Positions 16,408 to 24,784 of a stretch of DNA of 64,000 nt are shown here, in pieces. Position 1 is the stretch's first letter. Each line of letters starts with the position of its first letter. The notes beneath the pieces were generated by a model. It saw nothing but the letters and a program-made list of their open reading frames with translations. It searched no databases and was not told the DNA's origin. A program made the translations under genes and the position numbers. The stretch comes from JBFMFR01 sp040752025. Lineage in GTDB: Bacteria > Chloroflexota > Anaerolineae > Anaerolineales > UBA4823. Location of the stretch: assembly GCA_040752025.1 (NCBI GenBank), contig JBFMFR010000003.1, positions 1 through 64,000 on the forward strand, read 5' to 3'.

Positions 16408-17680
16408 CGGTGGCCTCGTATGCTTCATCGAGCAAGGTGATGGGGTGGACGACACGCACCCCAAGCCGGCGGCGCTGGATGCCCGCCTGCAACTGCATCT
16501 GGCAGCCGGGGCAGCCCGAAGCGATCACCTGCGCCTGGGTATTTGCGAGATTATCCATTTTGCGGTCCAGAACCTGCAAGGAGGTTTCGTAGTGGGTGAT
16601 GAGCTGGCTGCCGGCCGAGCCGCAGCACCAATCCGATTCGGGCAGTTCCACAAACTCGAGGCCATCGATCAGGCCCAAGAGGGCGCGGGGCTGCTTCCAA
16701 ACGTTCTGCGCCCGGCGCAGGTGACAGGGGTCATGATAGGTGACACGCGCCTGGAGGCGCCCGGCGGGCTTTTGGAGGGGGATCTCCGCCAGGAACTCGC
16801 TGATGTCGCGAACTTTGCGGCTGAAGGCGGCGGCGCGTTCGGCCCAGGCGGGGTCATCTTGGAGAAAATCGCCATATTCTTTGAGGGTGGAGCCGCAGGT
16901 AGCGCAATCGGTGACGACCACATCCACGTCGCAGCTTTCGAACACGGCGATATTGTGCCTGGCCTGGGCGCGCACCAGATCGAGGCGCCCGTAGCCGTGG
17001 GCGGGCATGCCGCAGCACTGCACATCTTGAGGGGTAATGACCGTGCAGCCGTTGCGGCTGAGCACCCTGACGGCGGCAGCGCTCTCCTCCGCAAAAAGCA
17101 GACTCTGGGCGCAGCCCAGGAAAAAACCAGCGCGATGATGGGCGTCGCCACGCGCTGGCGTGGCGGCGGGCAGCACCCGGCGCAGCGGGCGCTGCGGCAG
17201 GCGCGGCAGCATGGCTTCGAGGTCGCGTATCTGCCTGGGCAGCAGGCGGGTCAGGCCCAGGGCATAGACCAGGCGGCGGAGGCCCAGATTTTGATACAGG
17301 CGCAGCGGCAGCGTGGCGGCTTCCATGCGGCCTGGGTGCGGGATCAGGCGCTCGAAAAGGGTCTTCTTCCAGCCGGCCGGCTGCCTTTGCTCCTGGACGT
17401 GGCGCATGGCGACGGCCAGATCGGCCGGGCGGATGCCAACCGGGCAGATGTCGTTGCAGGCCATGCAGGCAAAGCAGCTATACATCTGCTCGATGAGGTT
17501 GGGGGACAGCTCGAGCTGCCCGTCCAGGCCTTTGCGCGCCAGGGCGACGCGGCCGCGCGGGGAGCTGGCTTCCTTGAGGCTCTCCCGGTAGGTGGGGCAG
17601 ACCGCCAGGCACAAACCGCAGCGGATACAGTTGAGGTAGTCTGACTCAGGCGGCTTTTCCAGATCCGATAATGAGTTCAT
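16388..17680 (-). CDS. glcF: Fe-S subunit of 2-hydroxyacid oxidase (GlcF-like)
   Basis: A 430-residue iron-sulfur protein. Two [4Fe-4S] motifs are seen near residues 20-31 (CIRCGLCLAVCP) and 70-81 (CFACMACNDICP), followed by two cysteine-rich CCG domains (CCGMPAHGYG and DWCCGSAGSQ) that bind the unusual clusters of the HdrB/GlcF type. It forms the electron-transfer partner of the GlcD-like subunit. The ATG at 17680 is preceded by GGTTGGTG and sits 7 nt after the stop of the upstream dehydrogenase gene. Operon position: third after larA and the zinc-type dehydrogenase. Confidence 0.9.
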   Translation of the reverse strand: MNSLSDLEKPPESDYLNCIRCGLCLAVCPTYRESLKEASSPRGRVALARKGLDGQLELSPNLIEQMYSCFACMACNDICPVGIRPADLAVAMRHVQEQRQPAGWKKTLFERLIPHPGRMEAATLPLRLYQNLGLRRLVYALGLTRLLPRQIRDLEAMLPRLPQRPLRRVLPAATPARGDAHHRAGFFLGCAQSLLFAEESAAAVRVLSRNGCTVITPQDVQCCGMPAHGYGRLDLVRAQARHNIAVFESCDVDVVVTDCATCGSTLKEYGDFLQDDPAWAERAAAFSRKVRDISEFLAEIPLQKPAGRLQARVTYHDPCHLRRAQNVWKQPRALLGLIDGLEFVELPESDWCCGSAGSQLITHYETSLQVLDRKMDNLANTQAQVIASGCPGCQMQLQAGIQRRRLGVRVVHPITLLDEAYEATDGSSTD

Positions 17681-17686
17681 CAAGAT

Positions 17687-18664
17687 TCACCAACCAGACA
17701 TGTCCAATAAGGCTTTGAGGATGCCGTCGCCGTGCTGCTCATACAGGGTGAAGGCTTCCCCGGCATCCCGGATGGGCAAACGATGCGTGACCAGGGCGTG
17801 CAGCGCCTGGCCCTCGGCCAGGAAAATATCGCGGGATTTACCCAGATACTGGCTCCAATCGGGGGTGACACAGGCCAGCAGATGGGCGTTCTTGCGAAAA
17901 AAGGTCTCGAATTCGATGGCATACACCAGGTGGTCCGGGACGCCAAATGCCAGGACGGCGCCCTGCTGCCGGACGAGCGACAGGCAGTCGTTGAGGGTTT
18001 CCATCTGGTGGCCGACGGCCTCGATGCAGATCTCGGGCGCGTCCCAACTGCCGGGATCCTGGCGCACAGTCTGCAAGACTTCGATGCTGCGGGCCGGAAT
18101 GACTCCGTCCGCCCCGAGCTGCCTGGCTGCCTGGCAGCGATCTGCAAGCGGATCGATGCCCAGGACCCGGGCCGCGCCGCGTTTCTTGAGCAGCCAGCAA
18201 AAGAGCAGGCCGATCGAGCCTAAACCGACCACGGCAACCGACTTGCCGGCCACCTCCCCCAGCCGGTCAACGGCGTTGAGCACGGTGGAGAGCGGCTGGA
18301 TCAGGCAGCTTACGCCAGGGTCGTCCAGGGCAGCGGGCAACTTTGCGGCTTTGCAAGCCGGGGCGACGAAGAACTCGGCCAGGCCCTGGTCGCCTTCGGG
18401 AATGACAATGACGCGCTCGCCGGGGCGAAATAAATCCGAGGTGCTCTCAATGATCCAGCCAACACATTCGTGGATGGGGGCGCCGACCGGCAGCGGGTAA
18501 GATTTGTGGCGCTTGCTGCCCGTAAAATAGGGGATGTCGCTGCCGCACATCGAGACCCAATCGGGCTGGATCAAGAGGCGGTCTGCGCCGGCGCTTTCGA
18601 GATTGGGGACGGGCGCCTGCACCTGGACAAACCGGCGGGGCTGTATGACCTGGAGGGCTTTCAT
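17687..18664 (-). CDS. Zinc-type (MDR) alcohol dehydrogenase family
   Basis: A 325-residue medium-chain dehydrogenase/reductase. The N-terminal GroES-like domain has the catalytic-zinc pattern MCGSD (about residue 39-43) and HECVG where MDR enzymes have GHE.xG. The Rossmann domain shows VAVVGLGSIGLLFCWLL near residue 145. The four-Cys structural-zinc loop of classical ADHs is missing, as in several short MDR groups. Co-transcribed with larA (21 nt downstream of it), so it probably interconverts an alcohol or hydroxyl group of the same substrate family. Substrate unknown. Confidence 0.82.
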   Translation of the reverse strand: MKALQVIQPRRFVQVQAPVPNLESAGADRLLIQPDWVSMCGSDIPYFTGSKRHKSYPLPVGAPIHECVGWIIESTSDLFRPGERVIVIPEGDQGLAEFFVAPACKAAKLPAALDDPGVSCLIQPLSTVLNAVDRLGEVAGKSVAVVGLGSIGLLFCWLLKKRGAARVLGIDPLADRCQAARQLGADGVIPARSIEVLQTVRQDPGSWDAPEICIEAVGHQMETLNDCLSLVRQQGAVLAFGVPDHLVYAIEFETFFRKNAHLLACVTPDWSQYLGKSRDIFLAEGQALHALVTHRLPIRDAGEAFTLYEQHGDGILKALLDMSGW

Positions 18665-18685
18665 GTGGACCTGGTTCTCACCGTT

Positions 18686-19984
18686 CTATTCCTGGATGAC
18701 CGGCAGGGTCAGCATGGCGTGGGGCACGATCAGAACGTCGCAGGCCTCCCCCAGGCTGGGGCGAGCAAGGTCGATGGCAGCCTGCATCGTGGCGGCGGGG
18801 ATCATCTTGCAAGCCGCCACCAGGTCGGGGCATTCGCTGCCCACGATGACCACGTGCGATTGCTCCAGCACCTTGGCCATGACGAAGGCGCGCTGCTGGC
18901 CGGGCGGATAGCCGTTGCGGCGGGCGTCCTCCAGAATGAACTGCACGTCCGGCGCAGCGCGCATGGCGGCCAGGAAGCGCTGTTCGCCAACGCCAGCCCC
19001 GGCGCCTTCTTCGCAGCGGGCCGGGATGATCAAAAAGCCGCCCGGGCGCACCACCGGCGTGGGAGCGAAGAAAAGATAGGACGGCGCCCGGCTGGCCTGG
19101 TATAAGTTGGCGTCCTTGGGAAAGCCGACGCCGCCGATGACGATGTCGTAATGCCGGGGGATGGGGACTTCGTAGACGGATTTCGCAAAAGCGACCAGGT
19201 CCTGGAAGGCCAGGTCGGGGTCGCCGGCCGCCACGCGCAGGATGCGCTTATCGTCATCCTGGACGACGTTCAAGATAAAACGCAAGCCGGCCCGTCGAGC
19301 GGCTTCGGTGACCGCTTCGTGAAAGGGGTTGCCCTGGATGCGCCCCAGGCGAGTGCCGGGATGATCGACGAAAGCGGGGCCATGCGTATGGGCGATCAGC
19401 GCTTCCCCGGCGGCGCCAACCGCCACGGTTTTGCGCCCTCCGGAATAACCGGCGTACTGGTGCGGCTCGACGATCCCGGTGGCGATGAGCAGGTCGGACT
19501 CCACCACGGCGCGGTGCAGCAGGATGGGAACGCCGCCTGGGGAGACTCCCAGGTCGACCAGGGCGGCCGGGTTCTGAGGTTCGTTGTCGATCACCCGGTA
19601 GCGAGCCAGGACATCTGCCCCCAACTTGACAATCTTCTCGTCGCGCGTGGAGGGCCGGTGCATGCCAATGCCACAAAGCAGCGTAATGTCCTCATCCTTC
19701 ACGCCAGCGCGCTCTAATTCAGCCAGCAAGGCCGGCACGAGGAGCTGATCCGGGCTGGAACGAGTGATATCGGTGAAGACGATGCAGGCGCGGTCGCCTG
19801 GCCTGGCAAGCTGGCGCAGAGGCGGCGTGCCAACCGGATGGTCAAGCGCAGCCTGGATTGCGGCGGAAATGTCCTCCACAGGCTGCACCACCCGAGAATG
19901 GGCCACCGTCACGCGCATAGAAGGCGGCAGGGTGAACTCCAGGGTGGATTTACTATACGGGATGGTATAGGATTGATTTGGCAT
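18686..19984 (-). CDS. larA: LarA-family nickel-dependent racemase/epimerase
   Basis: A 432-residue protein of the LarA family (lactate racemase and related 2-hydroxyacid racemases). The catalytic His in GIGMHRPS, and the second His and the cofactor-binding Lys in EPHQYAGYSGGRKT, are present. LarA uses the nickel-pincer nucleotide made by LarB, LarC and LarE, none of which lies in the window, so they must be elsewhere. It is the first gene of a five-gene operon whose other members are dehydrogenases, which fits interconversion of both enantiomers of a hydroxy acid before oxidation. LarA homologues act on diverse 2-hydroxy acids, so lactate is not certain. Confidence 0.88.
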   Translation of the reverse strand: MPNQSYTIPYSKSTLEFTLPPSMRVTVAHSRVVQPVEDISAAIQAALDHPVGTPPLRQLARPGDRACIVFTDITRSSPDQLLVPALLAELERAGVKDEDITLLCGIGMHRPSTRDEKIVKLGADVLARYRVIDNEPQNPAALVDLGVSPGGVPILLHRAVVESDLLIATGIVEPHQYAGYSGGRKTVAVGAAGEALIAHTHGPAFVDHPGTRLGRIQGNPFHEAVTEAARRAGLRFILNVVQDDDKRILRVAAGDPDLAFQDLVAFAKSVYEVPIPRHYDIVIGGVGFPKDANLYQASRAPSYLFFAPTPVVRPGGFLIIPARCEEGAGAGVGEQRFLAAMRAAPDVQFILEDARRNGYPPGQQRAFVMAKVLEQSHVVIVGSECPDLVAACKMIPAATMQAAIDLARPSLGEACDVLIVPHAMLTLPVIQE

Positions 19985-20013
19985 GAGCTTGGTTTGGCTG
20001 ATTTTTTATCTAG

Positions 20014-20066
20014 TGAAACTCTGTTTCATCTGGCAGAATATTAGCACTGTTTCCTGGATAAGTCAA
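20014..20066 (-). promoter_or_regulatory. larA promoter with IclR-type operator
   Basis: Reading the minus strand: TTGACT (20066-20061), 17-nt spacer, TAATAT (20043-20038), then the perfect palindrome TGAAACtctGTTTCA (20028-20014), which would cover about +4 to +18. The same palindrome type recurs downstream of the predicted starts of two other promoters (20180 and 47906), so it is a likely shared repressor site. Confidence 0.78.
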
Positions 20067-20135
20067 GTTACAAACATCAACCTGTGATTATGCCACAAAA
20101 ATGACACCAATTCCAGTTCCACATCGTGAAAACTG

Positions 20136-20198
20136 TTGACACCAGATGAAACTTTTGCTACAATCTAGGTGTCGCATGATACGAAACGTTGTTTCGTA
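20136..20198 (+). promoter_or_regulatory. Promoter and IclR-type operator of the plus-strand catabolic cluster
   Basis: TTGACA (20136-20141), 17-nt spacer, TACAAT (20159-20164), then the perfect 8-bp-arm palindrome TACGAAACgttGTTTCGTA (20180-20198) at about +10 to +28. Extra GAAAC half sites lie at 20147 and 20203. Divergent from the larA promoter. The remaining 20067-20135 holds no recognisable element. Confidence 0.8.
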
Positions 20199-20243
20199 CA
20201 ATGAAACAACATCGGCCAATTTGTACTCTTTGGAGCAGCGCAG

Positions 20244-20612
20244 ATGAAAAGAAACCCTTTTGTGAAAGCAGCAGATGTCGAAGGAGAGTATCGAACGCCC
20301 CCCCGCGTTTCCAAGCTCTTGCTGGCCCCCAAGTATGGCGGCGTGCAGCACCTGTCCATGGGCATGAACGTCACCGAAGTGGGCAGCATGATCCCCGATC
20401 ACGCCCACGAGGATTCCGAAGAAGTTTTGTTTCTGATCAGCGGGCATGCCAGGCTGGTGATCGAGGGCGAAGGTGAATGGGAAATCGGGCCAGAGACCGC
20501 ATTTTATTCGCCGATTGGGAAAAAACACCGTTTGGAAAATATCGGCGATGAGCCGCTAAAACTTGTGTGGGTGTATTGCCCGCCGCTACCAGGGCATCGC
20601 GCCGAATCTTGA
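20244..20612 (+). CDS. Cupin-domain protein
   Basis: A 122-residue single-domain cupin. The metal-site motif is clear: DHAHEDSEEVLFLISGHARL (two His and a Glu) followed by the second motif FYSPIGKKHRLENIG with the fourth His. Small cupins of this type are isomerases, lyases, dioxygenases or sensors. It is the first gene behind the IclR-controlled promoter, with GGAG 8 nt before the ATG and 24 nt before the next gene. A role in sugar-acid or hydroxyacid isomerisation is possible, but the sequence does not decide. Confidence 0.85.
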   Translation: MKRNPFVKAADVEGEYRTPPRVSKLLLAPKYGGVQHLSMGMNVTEVGSMIPDHAHEDSEEVLFLISGHARLVIEGEGEWEIGPETAFYSPIGKKHRLENIGDEPLKLVWVYCPPLPGHRAES

Positions 20613-20636
20613 AACAAAAACTCAGGAGATGAAATT

Positions 20637-21551
20637 ATGTTCGAAGAAACTCGAAAATACTTGAAATCGATCGGCATGCCACAAGGCGATGCCTACGATA
20701 TGCCCTCATCGGACATGCGTTTTCCGGATGGCGGCGCTTTCCGCATCGAAGTCCCGACGGTAAACACGGCTGAGGCTGTGCGGTCGCTGCTGGAGACCGC
20801 GGCGAAGAACGGCATCGCCATCAACCGTGTAACGGAAACCTACGGGATGTTCCGGCACACGCGCGAGGAGATCAAGGAATACTGCCGCCTGTGCAATGAA
20901 CACCAGGCTGAACTGTTGATGTCGGTCGGCCCGCGGGCGACTTACGACACCGGCGCGACCGTGCTTTCCGAGCAGGGCGTGCGGATCAGCTACCGCCTGA
21001 GAGGCATGGACCAGGTGCTGCGCGGCGTCGAGGACATCAAGCGCGGCTACGAGCTGGGCGTGCGCGGCTTCCTGATCTACGACGAGGGCATGTTATGGCT
21101 GGTCGGGCAGATGCGCAGGGATGGGGCCTTGCCCAAGGACATCCTCTTCAAGACTTCTGCCCACCTGGGGCAGTGCAACCCCTGCTCTTTCAAGCTGTTG
21201 GAGAGCCTGGGCGCGGACAGCATCAACCCGGTGCGCGACCTGCAGATCCCGATGATCGCGGCCTTGCGCCAGGCAGTCAAGACGCCGCTCGACGTGCACA
21301 CCGATAACCCGCCTGGCTCGGGCGGATTCATCCGCGTTTACGAAGCGCCAGAAATCGTGCGGGTGGCGGCGCCGGTGCACTGCAAGACTGGCAACTCCGT
21401 TGTAGCCGAGCATGGCCAGTTGACGTCGGCAAGTGATGGCAAGAAGATGGCTGACCAGGCCACCATCGTGGTCGAGATGGTCACCCAGTATTATCCAGAT
21501 CTCAAGCAATCCCCGAAGGGATCCGCCGATCTGCACATTCCAGTAGTCTAA
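20637..21551 (+). CDS. U32-peptidase-like TIM-barrel protein
   Basis: A 304-residue soluble protein. I recognise it only loosely: the order YxxSLG..GDAYDxPxSxxRFPDGxxxRIEVP, VGPRAxxDxGA, a RLRGMDQ segment, YDEGMLWLVGQM and a C-terminal EIVRVAAPVHCK segment resembles proteins annotated as U32-like peptidases in Actinomycetota and Chloroflexota. No protease active site can be shown, and a TIM-barrel lyase or isomerase role is as likely given the catabolic context between a cupin and a creatininase-family enzyme. A strong CAGGAGA site precedes the ATG. Confidence 0.6.
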   Translation: MFEETRKYLKSIGMPQGDAYDMPSSDMRFPDGGAFRIEVPTVNTAEAVRSLLETAAKNGIAINRVTETYGMFRHTREEIKEYCRLCNEHQAELLMSVGPRATYDTGATVLSEQGVRISYRLRGMDQVLRGVEDIKRGYELGVRGFLIYDEGMLWLVGQMRRDGALPKDILFKTSAHLGQCNPCSFKLLESLGADSINPVRDLQIPMIAALRQAVKTPLDVHTDNPPGSGGFIRVYEAPEIVRVAAPVHCKTGNSVVAEHGQLTSASDGKKMADQATIVVEMVTQYYPDLKQSPKGSADLHIPVV

Positions 21552-21620
21552 GTCCTGGCGCTATGATTGCTTGCTGGTAACCAATAGTCGATAGCTAGTA
21601 GATGAGTGAAGGAGGACGGT

Positions 21621-22586
21621 ATGGGTGAATGGCAGCTTCCACCAAAAAGCGGGCACATGGAAAGCCCGGATAAGGTCTATCTACAAACGATGAACATGAC
21701 CGAAATCAACGAGCGCCTCAAGGTCAACGATCTGATCATCGTGCCATTGGGCAGCACAGAGTGTCATGGAGCTGCCCAACCCCTGGGCGAGGATACGTTC
21801 CTGGTGACGCGCATGGCCGAACAGGTAGCGCTCAAAGTGGGCTGCACCGTGGCAGAGCCGGTGTGGTATGGCTCGCACCCCTACAACCACCTGGGCATGC
21901 CGGGCACCGTGGTTGTGCCGGAAGACGCTTTCCTGGCCAACATCCGGGCGATCATCGCCGGGCTGTGGAATATGGGTTTCCGCAAGCAGATTTTCTTGAA
22001 CGGGCACGGGCAGGAAGAGGTGATCCCCCTGGCCTTGCACCAGTGGGCCAAGAAATACCAGGTGCCCTGCGTCCTGATCTCGCTGCACTGGCCCACCGTC
22101 ATTCATGACTATCTCAAAGACAAAGCCCACGGCGGCCCATTCGAGACGCCCTTCCAGCACGCCTGCGAAGTCGAGGCGTCTTACTCCCTGGCGCTGTTCC
22201 CCGAGTTCATGCACATGGAACTGGCCGTGGACACTAAACCGGCGGGGTTCCTACCCCCCGGCTATGTGGATAAAGGCGGCGAAGTCTACCATGCGCCGAT
22301 CAAGGGCCACGAGCACGTGGGTCTGGGTGGAACCGAGGTGCTGGTTTATCCCGAAGGTGTCATCGGGCGACCGACGCTGGCTGACGCTGAGAAGGCCAAG
22401 CCGGGAGTGGAAGCTTTGTTGGACTTCATGGTCAAGCTGATCGGGGATATCCTGACTCGCTTCCCGGCTGGCCAGCTTCCGCCAGTAGACAAGGTGACTC
22501 AGCGTGATCCAGCAGAAGTCGAAGCGCTGCTCAAGGGCCCGCTGAACGGCGGCAAGCACATTTATACAGTTGCCTATCCGCCCTAA
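21621..22586 (+). CDS. Creatininase-family amidohydrolase
   Basis: A 321-residue metal-dependent hydrolase. The creatininase metal ligands appear in order: Glu in PLGSTECHG (about residue 46), Asp in GEDTF, His in YGSHPYNHLGMPG and NGHGQEEV, and Glu in the CEVEASYSLAL segment. The ATG at 21621 follows a perfect AAGGAGG by 5 nt; the in-frame GTG at 21606 is rejected. Members act on creatinine, mycofactocin precursors and 3-dehydro-scyllo-inosose; the opening residues (WxLPPKSGxMESPxxVYLQ) remind me of the last group, but this is only suggestive. Confidence 0.82.
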   Translation: MGEWQLPPKSGHMESPDKVYLQTMNMTEINERLKVNDLIIVPLGSTECHGAAQPLGEDTFLVTRMAEQVALKVGCTVAEPVWYGSHPYNHLGMPGTVVVPEDAFLANIRAIIAGLWNMGFRKQIFLNGHGQEEVIPLALHQWAKKYQVPCVLISLHWPTVIHDYLKDKAHGGPFETPFQHACEVEASYSLALFPEFMHMELAVDTKPAGFLPPGYVDKGGEVYHAPIKGHEHVGLGGTEVLVYPEGVIGRPTLADAEKAKPGVEALLDFMVKLIGDILTRFPAGQLPPVDKVTQRDPAEVEALLKGPLNGGKHIYTVAYPP

Positions 22587-22661
22587 ACCGAGAGCACATC
22601 GAGAGCCCCTCTTGCATCCGAGCGATCTCAGTCAGATCACTGAACAGATGTGATGATATGC

Positions 22662-22716
22662 GCCCCACCATCTACAAATTCTTGGCTGTTATCAGTTTTG
22701 TGATGGTGGGGCTTTT
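22662..22716 (+). terminator. Hairpin terminator after the creatininase gene
   Basis: GCCCCACCATC (22662-22672) pairs perfectly with GATGGTGGGGC (22702-22712), 29-nt loop, followed by TTTT. It may separate the first three genes from the aldehyde oxidoreductase and transporter genes, or act as a partial terminator inside a longer transcript. No clear promoter is seen in 22717-22776. Confidence 0.7.
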
Positions 22717-22776
22717 GCCCCCACCCAGCTTTTCTGGCACGGACAACGTTTGTCGTCAAGAATAAATGGAGTGAAA

Positions 22777-24489
22777 ATGAAATTACTGCGTGTGAACATG
22801 GGCCAGCTTCAAGCGAAATGGGAGGCGCTGCCGGCTGCCTACGAACATCTCGGGGGTAGAGCCCTGATTGTCAAAGTGCTCCTGGAGGAGGTTCCGCCTA
22901 CCTGTGACGCTTTGGGGCCCCACAACAAGCTGATTCTCACACCGGGCTTGTTGGGCGGCGCCGGGGTTACCACCGCAGGGCGACTGTCTGTAGGCGGCAA
23001 GAGCCCGCTGACCGGCGGGGTCAAGGAAGCCAACGCCGGGGGGACCGCTGGGGACACCCTGGGAAAATTGGGGATCAAGGCCATCGTGGTCGAAGGACAG
23101 GCGCAGCCGGGTGCGTTTTACGTGCTGCACATTGCCAATGAGTCGGCGGAGGTATTCCCGGCGAACGAGCTGCGCGGCCTGGGCACCTACGCAACCTCCA
23201 ACCGCTTGTGGGAACAGTATGGACCAGACAGCACGGTGATTTCGATCGGCCAGGCAGGTGAATTTCAGATGTTGGGCGCTGGCGTCGCTACTACAGGGGA
23301 ACGCGATCAGCGCAGCAACCATGCTGCGCGTGGCGGGCTGGGGGCTGTCATGGGCAGCAAGGGTTTGAAAGCCATCGTAATCGACAAGCCGGTGGGAAAA
23401 ACGGTGCCGTTTGCAGATGCCGAACTCTTTCGCCGCACAGCCCGCGCCTATGCGCAAAAGCTGATCAACGATCCGAAGTTGGGCGCACAGGGATCGCAGC
23501 ATCTCTATGGAACCGCATCGATCGTTGGAGCGGTCAACGAGATGGGTTCGCTGCCGACGCGCAATTTCAGCAGCGGCACGTTCGAGGGATCGAACAACCT
23601 GCGCGGCGAACATTTGCGCGAGCTGGTGTTGGAACGCGAAGGCAAAATTGGCACGCGCTGCATGCCTGGTTGTGTGATCGCCTGCCGGAACCAGTACGTG
23701 GATGATGCGGGCATGCCCATCGTTGGCACAGTTCAATACGAGACCATCGCCCTGGTTGGCTCGAACCTGGGGATCGACAACCTGGATGAGGTGGCGAGAC
23801 TGAATTATCTATGCAACGATTTCGGGCTGGACACCATCGAGACAGGCGCAGCGCTCGGCATCGCCATCGAGGCAGGGCTGGTCCAATTTGGGGATGTAAA
23901 CGGGATCATAGCGCTGCTGCAGCAAGTCGGCGAGGGCACAGTCCTGGGACGCGCCATCGGCAACGGGGCGGTGACAGCCGGGCGTGTGTTCGGCGTGCGG
24001 CGCGTGCCAGCAACCCTGGGGCAGGCCATGCCGGGCTACGATCCACGCAGTTTGAAAGGCAACGGGGTGACCTATGCAACTTCCCCACAAGGGGCAGACC
24101 ATACGGCAGGGAATGCCTTCGGGGCGCGCAAACAGGTGGATCCTCTAGGCATACAGGGGCAGAAAGAACTTTCGCTCAAGCTCCAGATCATCGCAGCCAT
24201 GCTCGACAGCACCGGTCTGTGCCTGTTTGCCCGCCCACCTGTCCTCGCTGACCCGCAGTTGATGGTGGATATGCTCAATGGGATTTACGGGTGGGGCTGG
24301 ACCGAGGCAGACCTGGACCGTTTCAACCGAGAGGTGCTGCGAAACGAGCTCGAATTCAACCGGCGCGCTGGCCTCAACGCAGCGGACCACCGCATCCCCG
24401 AGTACATGCGCGAGGAGCCGCTGGCGCCGCACAACGCCGTGTTCGACGTGCCGGACGCCGAGCTGGACGCCGTCTTCGACACGTTGTAG
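22777..24489 (+). CDS. aor: Aldehyde:ferredoxin oxidoreductase (AOR family)
   Basis: A 570-residue member of the tungsten/molybdenum-bispyranopterin AOR family. The N-terminal domain (to about 210) shows the family's GGRAL, TPGLLGG, TTAGRLSVGGKSPLTGG and RGGLGAVMGSKGLKAI motifs. The [4Fe-4S] Cys pattern CMPGC...C near residue 300 and a late Cys in DSTGLCLF are present. The enzyme oxidises aldehydes to acids and reduces ferredoxin in the cytosol; several AORs act on aromatic aldehydes or acids. The ATG at 22777 is chosen over an upstream in-frame start because it begins the conserved sequence. A MoaD-like gene follows after 7 nt. Confidence 0.92.
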   Translation: MKLLRVNMGQLQAKWEALPAAYEHLGGRALIVKVLLEEVPPTCDALGPHNKLILTPGLLGGAGVTTAGRLSVGGKSPLTGGVKEANAGGTAGDTLGKLGIKAIVVEGQAQPGAFYVLHIANESAEVFPANELRGLGTYATSNRLWEQYGPDSTVISIGQAGEFQMLGAGVATTGERDQRSNHAARGGLGAVMGSKGLKAIVIDKPVGKTVPFADAELFRRTARAYAQKLINDPKLGAQGSQHLYGTASIVGAVNEMGSLPTRNFSSGTFEGSNNLRGEHLRELVLEREGKIGTRCMPGCVIACRNQYVDDAGMPIVGTVQYETIALVGSNLGIDNLDEVARLNYLCNDFGLDTIETGAALGIAIEAGLVQFGDVNGIIALLQQVGEGTVLGRAIGNGAVTAGRVFGVRRVPATLGQAMPGYDPRSLKGNGVTYATSPQGADHTAGNAFGARKQVDPLGIQGQKELSLKLQIIAAMLDSTGLCLFARPPVLADPQLMVDMLNGIYGWGWTEADLDRFNREVLRNELEFNRRAGLNAADHRIPEYMREEPLAPHNAVFDVPDAELDAVFDTL

Positions 24490-24496
24490 GAAGCGG

Positions 24497-24721
24497 ATGA
24501 ACGTAGAGGTCGAGTTGTTCGGGCAGCTTTTACCAGGTGCGCAGCGGCAGCAGCACTTGCTGGTGAAGCGCCCAATGTTGGTTGAGGAAGTAGCGGGCAT
24601 GCTGGGCTTGAAACCAGAGGAGATCGGATTGATCACCATCGATGGTGTGCAAAGCGAGATGGAAGACCTGGTACAGCCTGGCTGCCGGTTATGCTTCTTC
24701 CCGTATTTGTCAGGAGGCTAG
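24497..24721 (+). CDS. MoaD/ThiS-like sulfur-carrier protein
   Basis: A 74-residue protein with the beta-grasp pattern of MoaD/ThiS (N-terminal MNVEVELFGQL strand, LxLKPEEIGLITIDG middle) and a C-terminal Gly-Gly (FPYLSGG) that would be adenylated and thiocarboxylated. It lies 7 nt after the AOR gene, preceded by GGAAG. Such AOR-associated carriers probably supply dithiolene sulfur for the tungsten or molybdenum pterin. It is short and easily missed. Confidence 0.85.
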   Translation: MNVEVELFGQLLPGAQRQQHLLVKRPMLVEEVAGMLGLKPEEIGLITIDGVQSEMEDLVQPGCRLCFFPYLSGG

Positions 24722-24784
24722 ATTGTTCATCAACGATCTTGCGAACGCAATGAAGTCCACAATCTTTGACTACGGAGAGCCGGC

